DNA of 64,000 bases, taken from NCBI GenBank assembly GCA_905221605.1, contig CAJNDS010000291.1, positions 604,589-668,588 on the forward strand. Direction: 5' to 3'. This DNA comes from Symbiodinium natans (Eukaryota; Sar; Dinophyceae; Suessiales; Symbiodiniaceae). Made by a program: the position numbers and the translations under genes. Below the pieces are notes generated by a model that saw only the letters and a program-made list of their open reading frames with translations, searched no databases and had not been told where the DNA came from. This document shows, piece after piece, positions 1 through 12,500 of the stretch (position 1 is the first letter of the stretch; each line of letters opens with the position of its first letter).

Positions 1-15
1 TCAGTGGCCACTTGC

Positions 16-1210
16 CACCCGCACCAAAAGATGATGGCAGGAGAACTTGCCGCCACCCCCAGACTGCTCCGACATCAGCTTGGCCGCCTCTTGCATGTTC
101 GGCATATTTCGGCACGTCTCAGCAGTCAACAACCGGTCCTACAGCCTAGATACAGTGGACCTGCAGCATCCTGCAGACAGCCCTCTTGCGCCTCCACCAG
201 GGGTGTCTCAGCCCCCAGCGTCATGGGAGGCACCAAGAACCCGGGAAGCCGGGCTGGGCCTTGCTGCAGCCTCCAGAAAGTTACAAGACGTGAAGTCAGA
301 CTCTCAGCCTAAGCACCGGTTTCCGCAGCCTCGGCTGCAGAACGAACCATCCATTTGCTATCCCTCAATGACCCTCAAACTATGTCCAACTACCAGCAAC
401 ATCCGCGCGAAGTGAATCATCGAGGAAGGGCTGCAAGTCAGCCACCTACTCTGAAACAGGGAGGCCGATGATAAAGCTAGGGGCTCCAGTTGAATGCCGA
501 AGCTGAAAAATCGCAAACTGAAGCTTTCTAAGGCCTGTGCTCACGAAGCGCGCCCTCCCCCCCCCCCCCTTAGCAAAGCGCCCAAACCCTTTGGCCCCTG
601 GCCATCTCTCGAGGCTCTGGTCCCAGTCAACGCCTTCCACGATCCTGGGACTGGCAAGACAATAGATTGTCACATACGTACATATATGTACATCTGTATA
701 TACTATGTAGATGATGTAGGCTACTATAGAGGCTATATACGCCTTAGACCCTGCAAAGATTCAGACTTCAGGGTTTTTGTTCTACAGTAGCGGACTGGAA
801 TCCGGCGGTTTCAAACAAAACTTGAGCGCAAAACTCAAAGCCATCCAAAACCCATTCACCACCGTGGGCCCCTTCAGATCGCGCGTCGCTTGCAGGATGT
901 CGTTTTCGGTGAGCACGCCCTGGACTTCGACTTCATCATTCCTCGGGGTAGGACAGAAAACTGAGGAGCCAATCTTCCAAAGATGCCCCAACATTCAGCG
1001 AGAAAGCAGAAAGCGGTAGATCCAGTAGTGCCCTGTATTGGCACGACAGGCCGAGCCACCAAACTGAATTCAGCTCGGGCTCGGCGCATTGAGCACCAGC
1101 ACTGCAGTACGCCCGGACTGGCAGAGCTTGCTGCATGCGTCGGCGAGTGTGTCGCTCTGGAGGCAAGAAGTTGTCTCCCGCAGCTCTACGACGTCCGAGA
1201 CCCGATAGCC
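16..1210 (-). CDS. CBS-domain protein, five exons, continues off left edge
   Basis: Phase-consistent exons on the minus strand: about 1083-1210, 870-941, 596-644, 192-263 and about 16-87. Exon 1 starts at a CAG|GGC acceptor and reads YRVSDVVELRETT, then SDTLADACSKLCQSGRTAVLVLNA; exon 2 gives VEVQGVLTENDILQATRDLK. Together these match a CBS half-motif (helix, hydrophobic strand, then GVLTENDIL). Exon 3 reads IVEGVDWDQSLERWPG, exon 4 ARLPGFLVPPMTLGAETPLVE, and exon 5 AAKLMSEQS...CHHLLVR, which looks like a second CBS unit. CBS pairs usually bind adenosyl ligands and regulate a partner enzyme or channel; no partner domain is visible here. The exon 1 donor would be GA and is the least certain junction; exons 2-4 use GC donors. 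The last exon ends at GTG or at GCAAGT, and the gene runs beyond base 1. The true N-terminus, upstream of 1210, was not found. Confidence 0.75.
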
Positions 1211-1289
1211 CTGAAGGGCTCTGACTACGACAAGAGGCAATGGAGGGCTGCTTCGGTGCGGAACCACTCTGAGAAGCACACCATCGGGT

Positions 1290-2500
1290 AGGGACCGTCC
1301 GCTGCGGTCATTGCATTGCGGTCTATGCTATCCGCGGCCCCCGACTTACCATCTTGTTGTCACATCCGACTACCAGCTTGCACTCGAGTTGTCCACAGAG
1401 CCTGCCGTCGACTTTCGGGTGTTGGACTCCTGGCACAGGGCCCCCGAGGCGGGCAGGGCGATTAAAGGTGTTGGCTTTCCAGGTCAACTGGAAGCTGCAT
1501 CGAGGCTGTTGACTGTTTATCGCGGACTTGTATAGCCTTGAAATGCCTTGAAACTAGCCCTGACCCTTAAATGCACCGCCTGGACGGTGGGGCCGCACGT
1601 GGCCGCTTGGGTGAGGGGCAGCCATGGTGAAGATTCCTTGGATGTCTCTCGCTTGACCAGACAAGTGCACTGTTGTTATCCTGCTTCTTCGAACTCAAGC
1701 GTCATTACCTAGCATTTTCTCTGCTTTACGACGGGGGTGTGGAGCAATGAAATGTCGCGCACCTGAGACTCGCGAGCAAACGACGAGGACAGCTCTCCCA
1801 ACCGTTTTGGTCACCACTGATGGCTGCACGATGGCACTGTCTCGCGACGTAGACTGCTGACAATTCCCCCAGAGGCATAGAAAGGACAGATTTGGGGACG
1901 AGCTGAGTCTGCTGTGGGCTGAATGAGAACAAGCACTACAACCACAACAAGCTGAAAGTTTTAGTGGGCCGCTGTCTGCGAATGGCAGTCGACTCCTGGA
2001 GGCAAAGCAGTTGTCACGTGGCACTTCGAACACAGTCAGCATTCCAGGACCTGCACGCATTCTCAAGCAAGACCTAGAGCAATGTAGCAGAGCATACTTG
2101 AACTGGTGGGCATCGACACCATCCTGCGGCTCGTCACCAGTCGGCCGCGTCATCCCTGGGGACAGGTCAGAAGAGTCTGAGTCAACCCGTGCTGCACTGC
2201 ATGTGCTCCGAGCGCAAGTTGGTTCCAGGATCACTGGTGCTGAATAGGCTTCATCCATGCTGGCACTACTAGGTAGGGCAGACAAATGTTGCCTCCTGCC
2301 TGCGCAGAGCGGCTGCACCCGGCGGCGAGGAAAACCGATACCAGGAATGGGGGGGGGGTTAATTTGGGTGGCTGCGGGCAGGGAAGTCACTCAAACAAAG
2401 AATTTCACTTATGACTGGGCAGTGGGATGTGGTGGGAGTGTGCTCGGAAGTCTGGTCGTGATGTCAAGGGCTCTGGCGGGTGGCTTCGCTAACTCGAGTT
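1290..2500. other. Stretch without a recognised gene
   Basis: A 231-codon open frame lies on the minus strand at 1695-2390, but its translation matches no family and has no domain-like pattern. I see no RNA gene or clear exon here. Confidence 0.4.
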
Positions 2501-2549
2501 TGAGCCGAGCTGGCATGACAGAGTCCACAGACATCTCATGGAAATCTCG

Positions 2550-2625
2550 ATCTTGGAACAGCCTTCAAGGCTTTTCAAGGTCCACACAATATTTGCCAGT
2601 TGATTAGCACTGACATGGTTGGGTG
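2550..2625 (-). CDS. Possible isolated exon (helical, ANQLANIVW motif)
   Basis: Minus-strand translation gives SANQLANIVWTLKSLEG, which resembles one turn of the helical repeats in organellar RAP/heptatricopeptide proteins, where NxLANxxWA is common. It is a single short match with no second repeat found next to it, so it could be chance or belong to the 3' part of the neighbouring TBCD gene. Confidence 0.25.
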
Positions 2626-3117
2626 GCAGGCTCGCTTGCTCGGCGGTGGAGCGTTCAACAAGGCTTGGAATCACCACCTGACAACTACTCACAGCACGGC
2701 AAGGCGCACTCAAGCCAGCCCTCAGAGAATGAATGAAGCACGACAGCGCCGTGATTGCTCGACAAAACTGGCGCGGACAGCGCAAGCGTAGTGAATAAGA
2801 CCGTTACTATGGGCCAGGGCACCAGCCTTATTCAGGTAGCTGAGCGTGTCGTCAGAGGGCCTCCGGGCGTGACATGAACCCAAGCTTAACAGCTTGGCAT
2901 TCCCTTGGAATGGCTGCGCATATCTGCCCATGCTGTGTGTGTACGTGAAAGCAATGGGGGGATATCAGGTCGGGCACGCGCGGGCATGGGCGAGTAACAG
3001 ACATGCGTTGAGCAAAGAGCCTGCAAAGCAGGCACGCAACATCTGTGGCGACCCCTCCCTGCTGAGGTGGCCTGTGAAACAAACCAAGTTCAGTCCAGAC
3101 CTGGCCTTTGAACACTT

Positions 3118-3350
3118 ACATATATATATATACATATACATATACATATACATATATATATATTTATTTATTTATTTATTTATTTATAATGATGATGATG
3201 ATGATGATGAATTAACAATATGTAGTATACGTATATATATATATATATATATATGTATATACATCTATACTGAATTGACAATCTGTAGTATATACATATA
3301 TGTAGATATATAATACATTAACAAGATGTAGTATATACATATATGTATAT
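3118..3350. repeat. AT-rich simple repeats (TA, ATAC, TTTA, GATGAT)
   Basis: Consecutive short blocks of ATATAC, TTTA, GATGAT and TATA dinucleotides. The sequence tgtagtatatacatatatg recurs at about 3290 and 3330, and a shorter form at about 3220. Confidence 0.9.
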
Positions 3351-3872
3351 ATGCTTTAGCTCTGACGGCTCAGGCCGGCGCTCCGAGGCCAGCCGGGCAA
3401 GGCCCTGGGCAGCGAGCATCCGGATCTGGAGGTCCTGATCAAAAACAGCGCCCGCCTAATCCCCTGCCCCCTATCATTACACCCCCCCCTCTACCTCACA
3501 TACCCCCCATATACTGTAGTATGACTACAATGGGAGTATTTAATATTGGGGGGGGTAGGGGGGTTAATATTAGAGGGATGGGATTTAAGACACAGCCTAC
3601 GAAAAGTTACAGCCAAACAGAGCAGCTACTGCACCGGGGCTCTCACGACCACTCGGAGGCCGGACCGAAAGCATCCGAAAGCCCCATCTTTTTATCTCAT
3701 GCTCACCGTGATTTCAATTCCTCACGAGCATCCCATCATCCCCTTTCGAAGCCCGGAGCCTGGTGGGCCAGTTTTCGGCTCACCAAGTGCTCGATCAGCG
3801 ACTGCCTCGCCGATGAGTGTCATTGTCATCTCTTTGGGTGGACAAAGAGTGACCGCAATGTGAGATCCGAGC

Positions 3873-6800
3873 CTGTATCCACCATTCCCGAGGGCGGCAA
3901 TCTTTGGCGCGACCTCGAGATACCTGCCAGGGTCTCGTAAGGGTCAGTCGGCGTGTGTGATTTGAGAAAAGCTTCTGCCATGAACCTGAACACATTGGCC
4001 CCAATCACTACTTGGCGCTGCAATGGTCTCACACTCTCCGCTTACATCGTTGTCGAGGTGCGCATTCCGTCGGCCAGACAGAGTCCAGTAGTCGGCGATG
4101 GTAACCTCCATAGTCAAGAATGGAACAGAAGTGAACAGAACATGCTTATCAGCCCATCGACTCACACTTGACCTAGTTTTGTGTTCGAGGCCAGAGTTTC
4201 AAAACGGCACAGGAGGCCTGTGGGCCTCGACCAGAGTACGTTTGCCTATTGGGGGCTTCTTGTGAGATAAGCTCCCATGAGAGCGCGGGCGCTGAGCACG
4301 AGAGTGGGACGAAGGAAGCAGGGAAGCACAGTCAACAAACGGGCAAGGCGAACCATGACCCAAACAATCCACAGGAGTCCACGAAGGACCGTCTTGTTGG
4401 GCTCTCGCTCTGTGATTTTATCGTTGACTGTGTCTATTTCTCCGTCGCTGCTGCTCAGGCAGTCTGGAAAGGGCGCATCAGATCTCCTCATGCGGATATG
4501 AGGTTTCGCGACTCCGCGCCCTTGCATTTTGCACTTCTACCCTGCGCGGCTTGCTTTGTGATTTTTCCTCGCTCTTGCTTGACTTCCACTCTGCAAACAC
4601 CTCCCTGCGGACACTGCTATAGAGCTGAGCTGGGACATGTAGAGTTCGGGTGGCTCCGAGAGTTCAGCTGATGACATGACCATCCCGTCCGGCCATCAAA
4701 AACTTGCTGCTGGTTAGTAGGGTATGTATGTATGTATATATATATATATCTATGTATGCAGGGGGATATAGGGTACCTCATTCCCTCATTCCCTCATTCC
4801 CGCCCAGCAGTAAGGCAAAAATCTCCCAGAAATCAGAGCCAAAGGCAGGGCCGAGTGGCAACTTCGATGCCATCTGGAAAGGTTCCCTGTCTGCCCACGT
4901 TCTCCTCTTTTGCAGCAAACTTATAAGGTTTAGCAGTAAACTTATAGGGTTTAGGGTTTAGGCTTCCTTTTTTTTAAGGGTTTAGGGTTCAGGGTTTAGG
5001 GTTCAGGGTTTAGGGTTTCGGGTTTAGGGCTTCGGGTTTGGGGTTTAGGGTTTCGGGTTTGGGGTTTACGGTTTGGGGTCAACATGCAGGCACCTGAACA
5101 GGCATGAACAGGTCCTGCACAGCGGCAGCTGCAGCACGCCTTGGCTGCCGAAGGCTCGATCCATAAACAACGTTGGTGGAGAAGGGGGGCAAGGGCCTGT
5201 TTTGACTATTTTGCCTTGAGAAAAATGACGCTATTTGCTTTGGGAGCATTCGTGATCGACGTGCAAGGCCTGATGTAAGGTGCACACCGGCAGTTGATTT
5301 CTCGGTCGTAAACCGCCACCTGTAAAGCTAACGCATTTGAACGCAGGCTGCAGGAAGTCACTGCCCCAATCCCATCCGACGACAGTTGAGATTACCATGC
5401 AGCCGCTGCTATAGGTTCTGACAAACCAGCCCTGTAAAACGGTGCATACGGATACCCATGCTGATACGGTGCATGCGTATGCTGATACGGATTGAGACGG
5501 CAAAGCAGCGCACAAGAACATTCAGGCCATCGTCTCAATTCAAGCCTACATGACATATTGACCGCACTGATCCCAGCAGCCCCCGTCTGAGCCCAAACTA
5601 GCATCGGCTTGTGCCTGGATGAGAGCTTTGGCCAGGTCTTCAACATACGGCTGGAGGACATCGGGCGCATAAGCACGAGCGAAGGCCCAACATACCTCTG
5701 GCATGTTGGCATCGAAGTGATGTGGAATGCCATCTCAGCATCTCATGTGCTTTGTCACATCATTGGAGGCTGTGGTTGAGGCGTAACACGCAGCATCCCG
5801 CACGTGTTGGCCTCAGCTGAGCTTGCACGAACTCGTCTGCAAAACTCAAAGCAAAAAGCAACTGATCGCCATACAACCTTCAGAAGCTTCAGGATGTCTT
5901 GCAATATCCTTACAATGCCCTAGCCTCAGGCCCACACCGACTGCATGGTTGCCAGAAACCTGCTCGAAGTGCAGAGCCTCCAAGCATAGAATCCCAAATA
6001 CCCTCCCCCTCCCCCACAGGATACATTCGGCCCCGTTTAAGGTCCCGCGTCCCTTTTTTTGAGCCTGGCAGATCAGCGGAATCACTGTGGGCAGGCGATC
6101 AGGAAGAAGCAGCCCACGCCGCGTGAGCTCTGCCTGCAGTTTTCGTTTGACCCGTAGCGGAATTTGCTACCGGGCTGTTAGATTTTAAGTCAACCTCGCC
6201 TCCTGGCCTCCTCGCCTCCTGGCCTCCTCGCCTCCTGGCCTCCTCGCCTCCTCGCCCGGTGTCTCGCCTGGCTCCTGGGCCTGGTCCCTGGCCCGCAGAG
6301 ACTCCCGCCGAGCATCCCTGGAGCGCCGACCCCGAATCCCGCCAAGTGTCCCTCGAGTGCCCAGAGAAGCCCGCAGAGAATCCGCGGAGTTTCCCGCGCC
6401 ACAAGGCCTCTACAAGACTGGACTGGAGGCGTGCTGAGCAAGATGAACCCAAGGACCACTTTGGCACCATCTGGCTCCTCAGGTTCTAAGAGAGTGTTCG
6501 GGTTTAGGGTTGAGGGTTTAGGGTTAGGACTTAGGGTTTAGGGTTTAGGGTTTAGGGCATCGTCTGGCTTAGATATTCACGTTTGCATCAGAAGCCGTCT
6601 CTTCTGAGCCTCTGGGCACTCTGAGCTCCAGGCCAAGGCCAGGCAGCCGCCGTGCCAGGCCTGCGTCTCTGGTTCCCAATGGGTTTAGGGTTTAGGGTTT
6701 AGGGTTTAGGGTTTGGGGTTTGGGGTTTGGGGTTTGGGGTTTGGGGTTTGGGGTTTGGGGTTTATAGGATTTAGGGTTTATAGGATTTAGGGTTTAGGGT

Positions 6801-7718
6801 TTAGGGTTTAGGGTTTAGGGTCTGGACTGGTATGGAAATCTGCCTTGTCCGTCTCGCGGAAGGAAAAGCAGCGGTCCAGCAACGACTCGAGCACCTCCAG
6901 GAATGTCCAGCATGTTTTCTGACATAAACTGAAAGATGGAATATCGCATATAAATATATAGTGTTAAGTTATATTTTATATTATATAAGCATCTCTGCCC
7001 TCAGAGCCCCCCTACCCAGAGCGCAGCACCTGGTCACCGAAGTCTCGGGAGAGCCGGTTCGTGATGCGACCTTGACTCTGCGGGCAGCCAAAGAGCACCC
7101 TAAGTCGTAAAAGCCTTAGAAGTCTTAGAGAACAGCGCAACTGGGCCATAACTGGGCCATACTGGGCCCCAAGCCAACCCCCTTGGCCGCAGCCCAGCGT
7201 ACCACAGTCTCAGCATCGCGGAGGGCAGAGAGCAAAAGCTCGACCACCTACCCGCTCGCGTGCAAAAAACATTCAGGTTTGTCAGAGCCTGAGAGCAATG
7301 AAAGACTTAGGGTCAGGTGCCTCCTCGACCTCCTCTGGGGCGTCCTCCTCAGTGTCCTCGTCTTGGTTCACAGAGCCGACGTTGACGCCTCTGCACATCT
7401 CTGCACATGCCGGTGGTCGGGCCGAGGGGTTGAGTGTCACGGCAATGCACGGAAACTGCAGAGCTGGAAAACTGATGGAAGGTTTTTGACAACATGACGC
7501 TCGGCTCCCGTCATGCCTGCGGAGGCTATTGGTGCAGAGCCGCCCGTGGCCTGCAGCTCTCTGGCTAGCGGCTAGCAACAGGGAACATTAAGCTTATAGC
7601 ATCTTATAGCTACTTCATGCTGCTTCTCCGCACTCCACTTGATCTTCAGGAGGCACTGCGTCGAGCCTCTGCAAAATTGACCAGGAGAGAGCGCGCGCCC
7701 CGCTCGTAGCGCCAGGGC
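3873..7718 (-). CDS. TBCD: Tubulin-folding cofactor D (beta-tubulin cofactor D)
   Basis: HEAT/armadillo chaperone that acts with cofactors C and E on the tubulin heterodimer. Minus-strand exons: 7667-7718 (PWRYERGARSLLVN), 7321-7388 (acidic EDTEEDAPEEVEE), 7175-7247 (ALRDAETVVRWAAAKGV), 7030-7070 (GRITNRLSRDFGDQ), 6844-6894 (VLESLLDRCFSFRETDK), 6634-6660 (AWHGGCLAL), 6065-6133 (AELTRRGLLLPDRLP), 5925-5977 (ALHFEQ...HAVGVGLR), about 5581-5733 (VCWAFARAYAPDVLQPYV), 5115-5139 (RAAAAAVQ), 4863-4904 (ENVGRQGTFPDGIE), 4046-4105 (TIADYWTLSGRR) and 3873-3923 (YLEVAPKIAALG). This is the family's conserved order: acidic linker, RWxAAKGxGR, FSFxETDKAWHGGCLALAELxRRGLLLP, CWAFARAY, RAA, ENVGRQGTFPxGI, xADY. 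Most junctions keep phase; donors are mostly GC. Missing are the N-terminus (perhaps at 7.9-9.3 kb), the NCRR exon (near 5370), and the C-terminus beyond 3873. Confidence 0.9.
4925..5080. repeat. Interstitial telomere-like block (TTTAGGG variants)
   Basis: Degenerate repeats of TTTAGGG, TTCAGGG, TTTCGGG and TTTGGGG on the plus strand. The block lies between two TBCD exons (4863-4904 and 5115-5139), so it sits in an intron. Confidence 0.85.
6188..6258. repeat. Tandem CCTCCTGGCCTCCTCG repeat
   Basis: About four copies of a 16-bp unit alternating cctcctcg and cctcctgg, in a TBCD intron. The purine-rich frames on either strand stay open through it and should not be read as protein. Confidence 0.85.
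6495..6825. repeat. Interstitial TTTAGGG/TTTGGGG blocks in TBCD introns
   Basis: Two blocks, 6495-6556 and 6680-6822, of plus-strand TTTAGGG with a homogenised run of TTTGGGG at about 6712-6762. The 27-nt TBCD exon reading AWHGGCLAL (6634-6660) lies between them. Confidence 0.85.
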
Positions 7719-9362
7719 CTATGGATGGAAGCGGGTGGATTCTTCGGACAGAGTCGCAGAGCGTTCGAGCTTAACTCAGCTTTGAAATTGTGAAACGAGC
7801 GGACTGGGCTGCACATGCTCCACCAGGCGTCCGAACGCCAGCCGCGGAGGCAGAGCCACGAGTCCTGCTCGGCAGGCGACTGCCTGAACGGCAGGGGCGC
7901 GCAATGGCGCAAAACGTGCAACACGTGCGAGTCCCGCAAACGCCCCCAAGAGCCTTCAAAGGGCTTCAGAAGTTCTACCTGCTGCTACTGGGCATCTGGC
8001 CACACGAAGCTTCCGCAGGTTGGAGAGGGAACCAAAGTCCGCATCACCTCGGCAAGCACTAGCAAGCACCCCCTGTCGGCAGCGACTCCAGGTGACTCTA
8101 GCATGGTCTGAAGACCAACAGATGCCAATGGCATGAATGTAGGTTCGTCTTGGTTGGCCCTGGTTTCTACATCTAGACCAACAGTCCCGAAGCAGACATG
8201 TTTCAAGGGAAAGGGTCGAAATGTACTTCTTAACAGTGCTATGAACTCCATGATGGACATGTTTGTGCGATTCCCAAGCGTGCAGGAGTCGGGGTAGGGA
8301 GCAGGTAGTCTGGCATGGTATGGGTGAGTATGTTCTGAGTGTCGCGGTGGCGAAACCTTCGTGCATCCCTACGGGTAACTCGCCTTTAAACACCAGCAAG
8401 AACCACTGCAGGATATGAAAGTTTGGGCACAACCTTTGCAAGAACACACAACTCGTCTGTGCCAAAGGGTGGTATCACCATGATTGTCTTCTCCTAGCAA
8501 AGAACGGAGGTTTCTGCAAAGGAAACGAGGCAAAGCGTGAAAAGTGAAAAGCGGCTGAGGTGCCGTTCCCACAGGGCCCCTGAAGGACGAGCTGCAGAAC
8601 CTGGCAAAGTCTCAGGCATGTCGCCTCCAGACTACTAGGCATGGAGAGCCCCTGGACAGGTCTAGGAAAAACACTTCTGGCCTCCCGCCAGAGTCCGCTC
8701 AGGACCGACCGCGGAGCCACCTTGAGCATCTGGTTCCAAGCCTGTGCGGCTACATGCCATCACCCGACCATAACGCCATGACGCTTGTGGCAAGCCCTCA
8801 CCCACCTGAAGGGCCCCCGTTCGCACGAAGGCCACCGAGGTGATGGAGCTTCCAGGCCTCAGGAAACACTTCGCGCGCTGCCTGCATGACATAGAAAAGC
8901 ACAGTGCGCTGGTGCACTTCTGGCCCCACTTTTTTTTGCGGCTCAGTACGGAGTGCAGAACCCTTCCATCGTGGGAGCACAGGGGATTGCAGAAGAAGCA
9001 TGACCGAGCTCGGAGAGCAACAGACCTCTCCTAAGAGGGCGCTTCTGTGAAAAAGCGATGATGTGAAAAACGCTTGCAGAAAGCCACTGCAAACTACAGA
9101 ATTAACCCAATAAATAGCCCAACGGCCTGACTTGGGCCTTCTGACACCTAAGATCTTAGAATACATCGTCCTGCTGCGAGGAAGGAACGCTTTTCAGTCA
9201 AATGCTCGTTGTCGCCCTCAGACAGAATGGACACCTGGAGCCCTTCAAGGGCCTTTGCATTCAGCATGAGGGTCTGGGAGGTCGTGTGGGAGGCAGAGTA
9301 CCACCTATGTCGTCTGCACTTCTCCTGTGGCTCCCCAGATGAGAGCGCATTAACATGTTGCT

Positions 9363-9515
9363 AGGGCCACCGCTGCGCGAGAAGACTCTGGCCAAAGATC
9401 GTCGAGCAAGCTGCGAGAAGGTTCCCGATGTCTTCTCGCACAGCAGTAAGTGCATTAACGGCGATTGCACCATCACGGGTGCTTCGGTCAACTTGCAGCT
9501 CCGCTGCATGGAAAA
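9363..9515 (-). CDS. Helical exon just downstream of the PLC stop
   Basis: Minus-strand frame reading ELQVDRSTRDGAIAVNAL, then TAVREDIGNLLAACSTIFGQ, closed by TAG at 9361. It is strongly protein-like (long amphipathic helix). Either it is an alternative last exon of the PLC gene, reached from a GT donor inside the last PLC exon (LLLK|GTGCAG), or it belongs to the next gene downstream. I could not decide. Confidence 0.45.
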
Positions 9516-9520
9516 CATTG

Positions 9521-12500
9521 TCAGGGCAGAAACTGCACCTTCAGCAGAAGGCCACACCTTGGAATGCTGTGGCCCTGTGGGCTGTGGAGGGCCAGCCAGC
9601 GAAAGCCCGTGCGCACGGCATCGAGAGTCACAGCACTCCTGCCAGGATTTTTGCAGCTCCAGAACTCATACCGGAGATGTGCCAAAGTGTCTGACCAAGC
9701 TTGATATATGAACAGATCCCTGATACACTGCAAAATGTTGCCAAGGACGCTACAATATGCGCGTCTCAGCAACGTCTCAACATGTCTCAACCTTCAACAT
9801 TTTGGGACACCCGGGAGCATCCACCATGAAGCACAAAACTCCTGGCCATGGTTCTGCCTTTGGGAGTGTCCTGAGCAAAGACATCAGTTCTCACGCATCC
9901 GTCGGGCCCTCCATCCTAATCCTCTGAAACCTCTTCCTCAGGCTTCCTAAGGCTTCCTCCAATCTAAAGTATACCTTGTTCTCCTCTCCAAGCATCGAAG
10001 ACCTCGAAAGTCAGGATGTGCAACGGGCTGTCTGACAACTGCAGCTCCACCTGACACAAGAATTTGCCGCTTGTTTTCCCTCGCGCCCATGGGTTCTCTA
10101 ACCGGCGTGCACAGCAGGCCGAGCCAACAGCAAGACTATTTGTGGTAGAACTTGCGGGTCGCAGGGCCGCAGGGCCTCGTGGTCGAAGACAGGGTGGTAG
10201 CCATCTTGCTTCACAGCTCGGGTGTGGGACACCTCGGACAAAACGAAATTAGAGGATTGTGGACTTGTCGAGGAACAGCAAGCGAGTGTGGCTCTCAGCT
10301 TGAACACAGCGTTCAACTGCCCAGCGCCTGCTGGCCAGGCTCTAGGGACACAGAAACCATTGGCGAGCTCACCTGACATGCCAGCTCAGAAGGGAACTGA
10401 ACTCTGTAGCTCTCGCTATCTCCACAATCTCCGCTCGCTGCCCAAGTGGCGCCACGCGTCTCGCCCAGTGAAAGGTCGGGCCTGCACACTGTGCGCTGCC
10501 ACCAAGTAAAAACTAGATCGCAATGCATCGCTTCGAGCTCTCAAGAGCTGTGCTTGTCGTATCAACTGCGCATGGTTTTGGGTGTTGCCTTGGAAGACGG
10601 TGCCCACAGCAAATGCAGAGGTGAAGCCTTCGCAGACTCGCACAACATGGGGCAGTCTGTGCAGCTAGCGGCATGGACACTGAAGCCATGTCAGCAGGAT
10701 GCCTCCGCGATGCAGACGTGCGGTCGATCAGAGGCGGCTTCCTGAGTTTCTGGCAGACCGGCTCTGCGGGGGGCTCTTCATGCAGTCGTGTTGTAGGCAA
10801 CTTAGGCAACAAATGCGGATGGCAGGATCATGCATACAACTTGAAGAAGGCCAAGGTGCAAAACATAGCCGCATCCACCATTATAGTTACGAAACAGGCC
10901 TCCACACCAAAACACTGCAAAGCTAGCTTCAAGACCAAGCAGTTGAGATGAGATAAGATGTACAGTCTCAACAAAGCAACCGAGAAATGCAGCCCTGCCA
11001 TGGAAGATTAAAAAATGCAAGTGCAACTTCAGACTGCATCGTCAAGGCGACGGGCATGCGACGTCAAGTCCGGCCCTGAAAGTAACTCTCAACCGGTGAG
11101 AAACTTGTGAGAAGACTGGCGCGACGCAGTCCGCTTAGGGACGTGACTCGCGGTCTGAAAACGAATAGATACGATTCTTTCGAGCCAATGGTTTCTGCGG
11201 TTCTCACGACCCCTATTCCCCTGCCCCGCCGCTTTGTGGGGGGTCGGGGCAGAAGGGGGGGTTTGAGGGTGTCAGGGAAGGGGGGGGGGTGGCTTAGTGC
11301 GACTGTGCGGGCGGGGAGGGGATCGGCCACTGAGCTGAGTATGGACCGTGCAGAAATCCACCACGCACCATGTCAAAGCAAGCTCTGGAAGTAGACATGC
11401 ATGGACCCTACAACCCTTGCCCTCAACCCTTAGAAGTAAACCCTGCATGGGCCGGGCCGAGGTGGGCGACGCGCAGCGTTCAGAGTTTCATTCAAACGAC
11501 GGCGGCAGGGGATTGTAAGGTCCTTCGTTCAGCAACAGGCCGGTGTCTGACGTCTGATAGTTCATGGCCACCATCTGTACGCCGCACAGCCACATGGGCA
11601 CCTGCAGCTTTGGTTACAAGATCGGAGGCGGATCTGCGTGTCCTGATGAAGTACTGATGGGTGCTGCACATGCATCAGTACTTTTACAGCCGAGCTGCTG
11701 GATCCACGTTGCCCGATCCTATGCGCGTGCCCTCAGGGTAGACACGCGAAAGGTGGGCACCATTCCAGCGCAGCAGGGCATCACGTCCCAGGCTCTTCTC
11801 TAGCTTGTGCACCTGAAGTTCAGTCATCGACGATGTCGACATGTATGCTCACATGTCTGGCTGCTTCCTACTAACGAATACAATCTTGAACTGCAACAAT
11901 GGTGTGAGCTCGGGGCATGCAGGGCTTCGTGCCGCTCAGTGTTCCAAGTGATTGGGGAATCTGTTCAAGGTAGTAGCCTTCTTGCAACTTCGAGGCTTTA
12001 TGCGCATTATGGTTTCCGAAGGTACCCCGACCTTCGCCGCGGTGCCGGAAGCGACAGCAAACCCGTAGCTCGAATCCTGCACTGACCATCACAGCCCCCG
12101 ACAGTTCCCCTTACAGAACCGCAGCAGCACATTGTCCTGCTCCACAGAGACGGCACTCGGAGAAGCACTCCCATCGTGTAACTGCCACAGGCTCAAGGTA
12201 GCCAAACAACTTCACGACGATACTGCGAGCGGAAGCGATTCAGCCGTGAACACCGATCCGGATTCAAACACTGTCTAAAGCCCGGAAGCGTGTTCTGCTT
12301 GCGATTGTTTCTTCACGCCTTGGTCTAAGCTGATACCCATTTGTGCGCTATCTTCTTCTCATTATGATTATTCTTCTTCTTCCTCTTCTTCTTCTTATGA
12401 TTATTAGTAGTCCTCTTCTTCTTCTTCCTTCTTCTTCTTCTTCTTCTGCTGCTTCTGCTTCTTCGTCTCTTTCGAGCTCCCTGCTCGAAAGTCACAGCCC

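Noticed and set aside
2894-3313. 139-codon plus-strand ORF rich in Tyr/Ile
   Set aside because: Encoded by AT dinucleotide repeats.
5581-5733. CWAFARAY as an organellar heptatricopeptide repeat
   Set aside because: First impression; its order among the TBCD exons fits the TBCD CWAFARAY segment better.
6099-6470. Gly/Arg/Glu-rich minus-strand ORFs
   Set aside because: Generated by the CCTCCTGG tandem repeat in a TBCD intron.
7030-7070. ABC-transporter-like motif GRITNRLSRDFGD
   Set aside because: It resembles the ABC-C loop GRIxNRxSxD, but its neighbouring exons (RWAAAKG before; FSFRETDK, AWHGGCLAL after) identify TBCD.
10222-10509. Ubiquitin-like plus-strand segment (KLEDCGLVEEQQ)
   Set aside because: Antisense to the PLC C2 exon TRAVKQDGYHPVF, which is phase-linked to its neighbours.
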